Source: Pythium myriotylum (Eukaryota; Oomycota; Peronosporomycetes; Pythiales; Pythiaceae). From it: a DNA stretch of 64,000 bases. Under the pieces are notes generated by a model. The model was not told the DNA's origin, made no database searches, and was given only the letters and a program-made list of their open reading frames with translations. Made by a program: the position numbers and the translations under genes. The stretch is taken from NCBI GenBank assembly GCA_023091665.1, contig JALJCQ010000012.1, positions 868,001 to 932,000 on the forward strand, written 5' to 3'. Below, one piece after another: positions 53,898-62,045 of the stretch (position 1 is the first letter of the stretch; each line of letters opens with the position of its first letter).

Positions 53898-54642
53898 GCT
53901 CAGTTGAATGCTCCTCTCTGAGATTCGTGAGGTTCCCCCCAGTTTTCTTCATTGCATGAGACCGTAGTTCCGAACGGAGACCTTGTTGAAGATTCTGTCA
54001 AAGAGACTAGAAATACAGGACCCTCTTTCTTTTGAGTCACGCATGCGTTGCAGTGCTGGACAGCAGGTGGTCTGGCGATGGACGACAGTCGAGCGGACAG
54101 CACTTCAATGATCGGCAAAAGGCCGAATGATGAGTGGACCTGGGTCGGTGGGAAACGACGTCTCGTTTATGTGATAGAGTTGCTGCTACTACATTCCATT
54201 TGCGTTAGGGTGTTAACAAAATACGTAGTCCAGTACCACGTAAAAATGGAGGTTGCTCATTGCACGCTGCCATCGAGCAAAGCCACTGCTGGCGCAACAG
54301 ACGAATCGTATTGCACGCGAGAACGATCTCTCCATCCAGATGATTCACTCGAGGAGATCCGGAGTGAGGGGCATGGCAACTGTGTAAGTCAAGTACAGTA
54401 GCGTCTTGACATCCAACAGTACATACAGTTGCAACTTGTCACGACAGCATTGCAACTGTCCTGATGGGCCTCACTTTCTGATGAGTCCTCTTATTGCGTG
54501 AGCTGAGAAATTCGAATTCTCAGGCGATGAAGTCCGGTGGGTGGGGCTCCATGCTGCACCGGACTTCATCTGCGACGTGTGAAAACGACGAGCTCCCCCG
54601 TGAGAATGACACCCGGATCCATGCTCGAGGGAGGAGACGACG
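53898..54642. promoter_or_regulatory. 5' region of the MFS transporter gene with a hairpin
   Basis: 745 bp. 14-base arms at 54526-54539 and 54557-54570 are perfect reverse complements around a 17-base loop, ~75 bp before the MFS start codon. The pseudogene copy of this region lacks the hairpin. No gene seen. Confidence 0.5.
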
Positions 54643-56028
54643 ATGGGCCTGCGCGACGCGTCGGCGCAGGTCAAGCTGCTCTCGCTCGTCTGCTTCTGCT
54701 GCCCGGGGCTCTTCAACGCGCTCTCGTCGATCGCCAGCGGCCTCCAGGACCCGACCGTCGCCTTCCGAGGGAATGTACTAATCTACGTCACCTTCGCGGC
54801 CTCGAGCGTCGCCGCCGCCGCGCTGCTGCCGACGCTCGGCGTGCGCCGCTCGCTCGCGATCGGCTCGAGCGGCTACTTGCTCTACGCGCTGTCGCTGTGG
54901 AACCTCTCGTCGTTCCGAGCGCCGTCGCTCGAGGCGGCTCTCGCGATCTTTTACGTCGCGAGTACACTGCTCGGCGTCTCAGCGGGCTTCCTCTGGACGA
55001 CGCAAGGCCAGATCATCATGAGCTACTCGACGAGTCGCAACCAGGGCCAGTACTTGAGCACGTTCTGGGTCATCTTCAACCTTGGTGCGACGGGCGGCGG
55101 CCTGCTGACGTCTGCGCTCAACTGGAAGCGCCATGGAGAAGGCGAGGCGACGGCGGCGGGAGCTGTCACGTTTGCAGCCTTTTCATTGGTGACGGCGGTC
55201 GGTGTGGGCATCGCCATGACGTGCATCGTCCCCATGGAGGAAGTTGTCAAGGAAAACGGGCAGCACGTGGCGCAAGTCACGACCCAGACCCGATCGTGGA
55301 GGCATGACGCGGCCGCGCTGGCCAAGTATGCTGTCTCTAGTCGCGATATCTTGTTGCTGCTGCCGTTCTTCGTGTACAGCAATTGGTTCTACACGTACCA
55401 CGCATTCTTCAACGTTGCGACGTTTAATTTGCGCTCGAGCGGCTTCGCGAGTGCATGCTACTGGACTGCGCAGATGGTGGCGGCGTCCTGGTTGGGCGAG
55501 TGGCTCGATGCGGCGGCAAGCCGAAACCGCGTGAAGTCGGCAACGTCGGTGCTGGTCGCTCTCGCGATTCTCTGGAACGGCATGTGGGCTGCAGGTCTGC
55601 TGGCCCAACTATCGCTGTCGCTTGCCTACAACCATCCGCTCGGTCTCGACGTCGTTGTTGATGCATCGAGAGCTCTTGGTCCGCTGTTGTTGTACATTTT
55701 GTACGGGGCCGGTGACGCACTGGGTCAGGTATGGATTTACTGGTACCTGAGCTCTGTTTGCCCGAGCGGGCGCGATCTCCGAACTGCGGGATTCAACGCA
55801 GGTATCTACAAGGGCGTCCAGGCGCTCAGCGCTGCCGTCTCGTGGTACATTGGCTCCTGCGGCACGGACCCTACGTCGCAGTTGTGGGTCAACTGGATCC
55901 TGAGCAACGCTGCAATCGCCGGAGCCGCGTGGTCAATCCGCTCCATGAGAGCAAAGGATTCTCAGTCTTTAGTCGAAGTCCAGCGCAACCAGTACAAGGC
56001 AACGTCTGATATTCAAGGAACAGTGTAA
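54643..56028 (+). CDS. UNC93-like major facilitator protein
   Basis: A single exon of 461 residues with about eleven or twelve hydrophobic helices. The start LLSLVCFCCPGLFNALSSIASGLQDPT and the block FLWTTQGQIIMSYSTSRNQG with FWVIFNLGA are the UNC93/DUF895 family pattern. Such proteins belong to the major facilitator superfamily; animal UNC93 members regulate channels or traffic receptors, and fungal members are uncharacterised transporters. The central loop (residues ~200-230) is polar. A degenerate copy lies 4 kb upstream, so the gene is part of the duplicated nuclease array. Plasma or internal membrane location is inferred. Confidence 0.85.
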   Translation: MGLRDASAQVKLLSLVCFCCPGLFNALSSIASGLQDPTVAFRGNVLIYVTFAASSVAAAALLPTLGVRRSLAIGSSGYLLYALSLWNLSSFRAPSLEAALAIFYVASTLLGVSAGFLWTTQGQIIMSYSTSRNQGQYLSTFWVIFNLGATGGGLLTSALNWKRHGEGEATAAGAVTFAAFSLVTAVGVGIAMTCIVPMEEVVKENGQHVAQVTTQTRSWRHDAAALAKYAVSSRDILLLLPFFVYSNWFYTYHAFFNVATFNLRSSGFASACYWTAQMVAASWLGEWLDAAASRNRVKSATSVLVALAILWNGMWAAGLLAQLSLSLAYNHPLGLDVVVDASRALGPLLLYILYGAGDALGQVWIYWYLSSVCPSGRDLRTAGFNAGIYKGVQALSAAVSWYIGSCGTDPTSQLWVNWILSNAAIAGAAWSIRSMRAKDSQSLVEVQRNQYKATSDIQGTV

Positions 56029-56062
56029 ATGTATCTCCGATTCTTGTCGAGAATAAATTGTC

Positions 56063-56626
56063 TTAGGGTGCAGCCGCAAGCGGGTCGCCCGATTGCTCGA
56101 GGCTGAAGATAAAGTCAGGGTGGTGGCTCGTGCCGATCTGGAACCAGCGCGAGCCGGTCTCGACGAAGCCGTGCTTCTGGTAGAACCGCTGCGCGCGGTC
56201 GTTCTGCTTGCCGACCCCGAGCCACGTGATCTTGCGATTCTTCTCTTTGACGATCTCCATCGCTCGACTCATCATCACATAGGCCGCGCCCGTTCCGTGG
56301 TGTGGTCGGTCGATGTACACGCGCTTAATCTCCAAGTAGTTTTCGCTTGGCCCGTCGTCTCCGGGACGCACGCTGCCGTCGTTGAGCATCGTGTATCCGC
56401 ACGGTTTCTCCAGGTCGTCCTTGTCGAAGACGAACACGGTCGTGCGTCGTGGGTCCTCAATCTCGGCCCGCATCGTCTCGACTGGGTACGCGCGTGCAAG
56501 GTACGCTTGCATGTCCTCATCCGAGTAGAGATGGCCGACGAGGTCGACGAACGTGCGAGCTGCGAGGTCGCTGAGTTTGGAGGCGTCGTCGGGTGTGGCG
56601 AGACGTACTGTGTATCTTTCGCTCAT
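56063..56626 (-). CDS. GNAT-family N-acetyltransferase
   Basis: The ATG at 56626 (MSERYTVRLATPDDASKL) starts right at the fold and gives 187 residues. The frame is open further upstream, and an ATG at 56728 would add a basic, acid-poor leader that could be a mitochondrial presequence. Core motifs are strand 1 YTVRLATPDDA, LEIKRVYIDRPHHGTGAAYVM (motif A acetyl-CoA loop, with HGTGA where R/QxxGxG/A is usual) and LGVGKQNDRAQRFYQKHGF (motif B). It transfers acetyl from acetyl-CoA to an amine; the acceptor is unknown. Its stop is 35 bp from that of the convergent MFS gene. Confidence 0.82.
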   Translation of the reverse strand: MSERYTVRLATPDDASKLSDLAARTFVDLVGHLYSDEDMQAYLARAYPVETMRAEIEDPRRTTVFVFDKDDLEKPCGYTMLNDGSVRPGDDGPSENYLEIKRVYIDRPHHGTGAAYVMMSRAMEIVKEKNRKITWLGVGKQNDRAQRFYQKHGFVETGSRWFQIGTSHHPDFIFSLEQSGDPLAAAP

Positions 56627-57038
56627 GACCGCTTGAGGAAACTTGAGAATTGTAAAGCGAGCCGCCACCGTCGCGGAGCAGAGGGCCACGCGTGCGTGCA
56701 GAGAGCTTGTCGCTTCTTGGCGTGCCATCCAATCCAGATCCTGTAAACAAGGCAGTTTTATACAGGTTGTCCTGCAGTGAAGCATGACTCAGACGATCGG
56801 TAATCACATGGTTTTATACACATGGCTACATTCGTTCAACACGTATGTAGCCATGTGTCATGCGGAGAGATTGTCAATCTTCCCGCATCCTCCGAGACTG
56901 CGTTGAGTTGGAAAGCAATCCGCTGGTCGTTCTATCAGGCGAACGAGAAAAAAAATCAATCAGACTAAAATTGCGTCTTGCTCGGAGAGGGTATTTTTGA
57001 GGCGGTGTGACTCGCATGGCGGGAACGAATAGTCAGCG

Positions 57039-60000
57039 ATGGAAGAGGCTGCGTCTAGCGACCGACATGCCGTTGAGGAATCGTCGTCCGCATCAGCATC
57101 GACTTCGCATCGGTCTTCGTCCGTCCAACCAAGTGAAAGACTCGTGTTGAACGTCCCAAACTTGGATCTGGCGGGCCGCGTTCTCAACGTCCGCATTTAC
57201 CAAGCCTTCCACTTGTCAGCCGAAAGTGCCGACTGCATCGGCTATCGGATCACTGCAACCGATGATGACGATAACGACTATGCGCTCTTCGTCTCTCGAG
57301 TGAAGGGGGAAACACTCTTCCTCGCTGAGGCTCCGAACGAGACAACCTCCGCGACGGGCGAGGTGATCGCCGGCAGCATCCTCTCGCACCTCGACATTAT
57401 CGGCAACCGCTACCGCGACGTTGGTCGTCTCGTATGCAGAGAACCGGAAGCTCATTTGAGCAAGAAGACTCGACTTCCACGGCCAAAGACCCCTCAAAAA
57501 GTGCGCAATGCCCATCTGCCCTCGAAAGAGCAAGACAAACGAGCTAGCCGCAACAAGCAGGACCAGCGGCGAGTGTTGGACGCAATCGCGCACACGCGCG
57601 ATCACCCGGGCGAGACTAATGAGGAAAGCGCGAGTCCAGTGAATGACGACTCGTGGTTACAGCCGACGACAAACTTCCACTCGGGGCTTCTGACAGGGGA
57701 TAGGCATCTGCACAAGTCGCGGAAGAGCAGTGAGGCGAGCCTTTTGAATCGGATGGCAAACGCCAAGGCGACGACTGTGTGGAATGCCGAATTGGAGGGC
57801 ATTGATGACGAGCCAGTCGGGGTCGTGGAAGACGCGGATGATAGCGAGTCCGACACAAGCCCTCCACACTCTGCCCCGCACGACGAAGTGACTGCACGCG
57901 TCCCACTACCAACGCAGAAGAGAGTGCTCCCAGAACGGAAAACGAAGTATACCGAGCTGCAAAAGCGCCGGGACAAAGAGCGGCAGCAGCGATTCCAAGT
58001 GATCCGTCCGGTAGTCCTTCGCTCTCCGACGTTGATACCCAAGCCAACTTCTCCGCCTCGACATTCTTCCGTTTCGCCAGAGATACATACACGACCCTCT
58101 GTTAGTAAGACTCCACTAGGATCGCCCGCAGCAACCAGCGGAATACACGGCAATGAGCTCAAGGGCTCCGCAGTTGATGCGCAACCCGAAAAAGAGCAGT
58201 TCTTGCGTCGAAAGACAATTATCGAGAACCAGAAACGCGTATTCAAGGCCGAAGGCGTTTTCGATGAAGCTTTGGGCGTGGAGATCACTCATGAGCGTCC
58301 GGATCGCCGCTTTCACACTCGAGAGTATGCCCCACGAACACCAGAAATCGAAGCGAAGAAGCGAAAATCCCATCGCAAGAAGTCAAGAGGCTCATCGTCA
58401 ACGAGTACTCTTCCTGACGTACAACCTTCCGTCGAAACCACGGAGCGTTTGCTGGTAGCATCAGCGTCAGCGCCGGAGCTAGCATCCCCTTGTGAGCTAC
58501 AGAAAGTCTCGCCTCGATATGAGTTACCGCCAGTTGAGCTCAACGCTGAAGCTCCAAGCGATCGCACAATAACATTCACCTCAGATGAGAATCCGGAACG
58601 CCCGGGAGATGACGTCGTCAGTGGGGAGGCGGAGGAAAATAGCAGTGGTGAAGAAGAGGAGAAAACTCTCAATAGTTCGCTTGAAAACCCTCAACTCTCA
58701 GGCCAGGATTATCAAGTTTTAGTGCTTGATCTAGATGCCGAAGCTCAGAGTGAGGACATTCTACAACGGACACCTCGATCCGCACGGGCTCATGATACCG
58801 AATTTGTCGACGAATACTTGCCCAACAATCACGGTAAAGTGCGGGCTGATGCACAGCATAACCCGGTTCAGGGAGAGATCGAAGAATCACCCGCATTGGA
58901 ACTGGCTGTAGGTCAGGTATCCCCGCGAGTGGAATGCTGGGAGGACAATCCTGATCAGAGCTGCTCAACTGCGGTTACTATGACTGACATTGTCGACAGC
59001 AATGCACACACCAACGTAAACGAAGAGCGGCTCGATGTCACGTATCAAGCTCCAAACGATGCGTTGAGTAACATTAAGAAAGCTCCCAACACTGCAGGCC
59101 AAGTGGATTCTCCGCCTTCCACTCTTAACGTCGTCGCAATCGAACCACAGGAGGACCGAGCAAGCGAGCAAGCGTTGGCACCACAGACAGTGGCAAAAAG
59201 GTCAGTCCACTCGGAAAAAGTTGACAAGTCTCCTTCACTCAAACGACCTGTAAACGCGAATGCAGTGCGTCGTGGCTCTGTAATGGACGCTGCAGCCTCA
59301 GCGATAGCTGCTGCCGCCGCGGCAGCTGCTGTGACCGCATCAACGGTTCAGTTAGTAGAGACTCCCGCCGAGATGATTCACACTCCAAAAAACGACACGG
59401 CTCGGAGATCTGCGAAACGTCGGTCTCACGATGCAACGCCAGCTCGCACGAGCGGTTCCGCTGGCCATAAACGCGACGGTCCTCGGAGATCGACGGTCCA
59501 TATTCTTCACCACAGTGGCTCCCAAAAGTTCACCTCCACCGTCCTATCGAAAGCAGCCAGCTCCGAAGATCCAATTACACCTTCGATAACCAAGCCAGGA
59601 CTCGAGTCGATTGCATCATCACCTCCATCGACAGCGTCCTCTTCAAGTGGTAGTGAGTCACTTCTTATCTCACATCCCGGTGAGAATCATTCACATAGGC
59701 AACAGCGGCAGCGATCTCAGCAAGAGATGGAAGCAATGCGAAATTCGCCATCTTATCACTCCAAGTGGAACAAATGGTCGAACGGCAAACAGCTCGTGGA
59801 CAAAGTAAGCTGTCTCCAGATCGAAGAACAACTCCTTCGCGACCCCCACGACGCCAAAGGTCTCGTCAAGCTAGGTCTCAAGTATGCACGGTGGCCAGCT
59901 ACGAGCCTTCCAGCTGTCCTTCTGCTCGAGAACGCGTCGGTTCTCCACGACAGCAACTCGGGACATACACACGAATACTGGAACTCCCTCGGAAACGCTC

Positions 60001-61925
60001 ACTTCGATGTCTTCTTGAGGCACCGCAAGTTTCTGCCTATCGCAATCTTCCACTTGACCAAGAGCATGCAGGCATTGACGCGTGCGTTTGCGTACTTGGA
60101 GAGTGCCGCAGATCCCCTGCTACTGCTTCGCTATTCGATTTGCTTGTACTGGAAGAAGAGTGACGACAATTCGAATTTGGAGCGCGCAGACGACATCCTC
60201 CGGGAACTTTTCGCGAAGTTCAGCTCGTTCTGCGACAGAGACCGATTCAACTTGCTATTCTTCCACTTTCAGATCCTCTGTCGACTGAGGATATTCGGTG
60301 AGGCTATCGAGTGCCTTAACAAAATCATGGAAGTCCATGCGACTCGAGCAAGTGAAACGACTCGCCAAGGCAACGTGGGCCACGACGTACCGATGCCATA
60401 CGACACGAATGACTACTTGTTGATGCTCATGCACTGCCAACAAGTCAGTGGAGACTTTCTTCAGGCGTCAGCATCCTTCACGAAGCTGTTGAAGTGTCTC
60501 CACAGTCGTGATCCCGAGGTTCTTGTGGATGGCAGTTCTTTTAGCGATCGTGATTACCTCCAAATGTGGGGGAATCTTGCTGATAAATGCTTCCAGCATG
60601 AGGATTACGCCTTGTCGAGTGAGTTTTACGCTATTGCAGTTACATATGCCAAAGACTCGCGCGTTCTTGCTAGGCTGCTGTATCATCACGCACTCTGCTA
60701 CCAAGCTATGGGAGAGGACCTGAAGTGCAGTGCTGAATTCAAACGAGCAAAGAATATCAACCGCCATGTTGTGCCCTTCGCAGCGTTAGCCGAGATCCAT
60801 GCACGGTATGACGATCAGTACACGGCGATGCTTCACACGCCAATCTCGAAAATAATCGAGGAAGTTCGCCAGAATCTGCACGATCGAGCGGTCACCGCGC
60901 TCCAGCGGATGTTTCGACGCAAGAAACAAATCCAACAGAGTGAGTCGAGTGATGCCGCAGACCAGTCGATTAGCCCGAAGTTGCATCGATCGTCCTCAGG
61001 AAACGTTCGATTAGGCATGGAGCGCCGACGTCAATCAATCGTCGCGGCATTGACGAATCTCGTCGAGGAAAGTAACACGGGGAGGGGCGGAGGAGGTGTC
61101 GGCGTGGGGATTAGCGAAGAAGCTGAAACTGCGGTGGAAATCGACCCTCACGAGGAGTTCTTGCAAAGACATGCGGCAACCTTGGTGAAGCTCGAAAAGC
61201 TGCAGGAGCGCCCGCTTCGGAAGGCATCAAGCGTCATCGATATGAAGCTAAGCGACGGGAAACGAAGCGGATTACTCTCCCCTGTCGAAACGCGACCAGA
61301 TTTGAGGCGAAAACACTCGATGGACTCATGCGCTAAAAGACTAGGATATACTCCCGAAGTTCGTGGTGGGTACGTGGAACACTGGGAACAGCTCGTGGTG
61401 ACATCGCTTGATCTCTACGAGACACGGGCATCTTTTTTCCGACATATCTCTCGGATAAGGTCGGTCTTACCCCTTGTCTCGGAGGCTGTAGCGTGTTGTG
61501 CTTTGGCTGATGCAACTGGCCAAGCCGAGATCGCACTCGAACGGCTTCACGACATCGAGTACAAACGTGAGTTACAATTGGTCTGCGACGTTGTGGATAT
61601 CCCGTCACTTGTGCAGCACCACTTTGCCACCTTGACCGATGTCACGCGGTTCCCACCGATCAAGTCTCCGACCAAATTAGCTGTGCATTCAGTCGATTCG
61701 CCGCGGGGTAAACAATCACCACAGTGCAAGCTGCCTCCGTGTGCCTCACCAGCTCCTGGAGCCCGCAAGACTTTCCGACTGGACAGTATGATCAACGACC
61801 ATTTCCAGGCGGCGGGAGTAGCCACCGGCAACGACGCCATCAAAGCGAGGCTGCCGGATCAATTTGAGGTCCTAGATGACTTCCGACACCTAAATGCGTC
61901 GCTACTTCATGGATGGCAGCGATGA
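57039..61925 (+). CDS. Large protein with helical TPR-like repeats and an IQ motif, unknown function
   Basis: A single 4.9-kb exon of 1628 residues. Residues ~35-130 form a compact domain (LVLNVPNLDLAGRVLNVRIYQ, HLDIIGNRYRDVGRLV). A long, mostly disordered charged region follows (130-910) with a poly-Ala helix near 750. Residues ~915-1265 are alpha-helical repeats of TPR type (GLVKLGLKYARWPATSLPAVL, YWNSLGNAHFDVFL, DYLQMWGNLADKCFQHEDY). At ~1280 there is an IQ-like calmodulin-binding motif (VTALQRMFRRKKQIQQ). The C-terminal 250 residues are again helical (HWEQLVVTSLDLYETRASFF). The architecture suggests a scaffold, perhaps cytoskeletal or ciliary, but I recognise no family. It is divergent from the GNAT gene. 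Confidence 0.75.
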   Translation: MEEAASSDRHAVEESSSASASTSHRSSSVQPSERLVLNVPNLDLAGRVLNVRIYQAFHLSAESADCIGYRITATDDDDNDYALFVSRVKGETLFLAEAPNETTSATGEVIAGSILSHLDIIGNRYRDVGRLVCREPEAHLSKKTRLPRPKTPQKVRNAHLPSKEQDKRASRNKQDQRRVLDAIAHTRDHPGETNEESASPVNDDSWLQPTTNFHSGLLTGDRHLHKSRKSSEASLLNRMANAKATTVWNAELEGIDDEPVGVVEDADDSESDTSPPHSAPHDEVTARVPLPTQKRVLPERKTKYTELQKRRDKERQQRFQVIRPVVLRSPTLIPKPTSPPRHSSVSPEIHTRPSVSKTPLGSPAATSGIHGNELKGSAVDAQPEKEQFLRRKTIIENQKRVFKAEGVFDEALGVEITHERPDRRFHTREYAPRTPEIEAKKRKSHRKKSRGSSSTSTLPDVQPSVETTERLLVASASAPELASPCELQKVSPRYELPPVELNAEAPSDRTITFTSDENPERPGDDVVSGEAEENSSGEEEEKTLNSSLENPQLSGQDYQVLVLDLDAEAQSEDILQRTPRSARAHDTEFVDEYLPNNHGKVRADAQHNPVQGEIEESPALELAVGQVSPRVECWEDNPDQSCSTAVTMTDIVDSNAHTNVNEERLDVTYQAPNDALSNIKKAPNTAGQVDSPPSTLNVVAIEPQEDRASEQALAPQTVAKRSVHSEKVDKSPSLKRPVNANAVRRGSVMDAAASAIAAAAAAAAVTASTVQLVETPAEMIHTPKNDTARRSAKRRSHDATPARTSGSAGHKRDGPRRSTVHILHHSGSQKFTSTVLSKAASSEDPITPSITKPGLESIASSPPSTASSSSGSESLLISHPGENHSHRQQRQRSQQEMEAMRNSPSYHSKWNKWSNGKQLVDKVSCLQIEEQLLRDPHDAKGLVKLGLKYARWPATSLPAVLLLENASVLHDSNSGHTHEYWNSLGNAHFDVFLRHRKFLPIAIFHLTKSMQALTRAFAYLESAADPLLLLRYSICLYWKKSDDNSNLERADDILRELFAKFSSFCDRDRFNLLFFHFQILCRLRIFGEAIECLNKIMEVHATRASETTRQGNVGHDVPMPYDTNDYLLMLMHCQQVSGDFLQASASFTKLLKCLHSRDPEVLVDGSSFSDRDYLQMWGNLADKCFQHEDYALSSEFYAIAVTYAKDSRVLARLLYHHALCYQAMGEDLKCSAEFKRAKNINRHVVPFAALAEIHARYDDQYTAMLHTPISKIIEEVRQNLHDRAVTALQRMFRRKKQIQQSESSDAADQSISPKLHRSSSGNVRLGMERRRQSIVAALTNLVEESNTGRGGGGVGVGISEEAETAVEIDPHEEFLQRHAATLVKLEKLQERPLRKASSVIDMKLSDGKRSGLLSPVETRPDLRRKHSMDSCAKRLGYTPEVRGGYVEHWEQLVVTSLDLYETRASFFRHISRIRSVLPLVSEAVACCALADATGQAEIALERLHDIEYKRELQLVCDVVDIPSLVQHHFATLTDVTRFPPIKSPTKLAVHSVDSPRGKQSPQCKLPPCASPAPGARKTFRLDSMINDHFQAAGVATGNDAIKARLPDQFEVLDDFRHLNASLLHGWQR

Positions 61926-62045
61926 AGGCTGCTGAAAACACCAAACAAACTACGATAGAGATAGAGATACCGTCACCATGTTGATTACTTACTTTCAGCG
62001 AGATGGAGTTAGAGCATTTGCGTGCAATGCACAGTGTTTCTTGAA

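Noticed and set aside
56093..56746. 217-codon plus-strand ORF opposite the GNAT gene
   Set aside because: Antisense shadow; the minus strand shows clear GNAT motifs.
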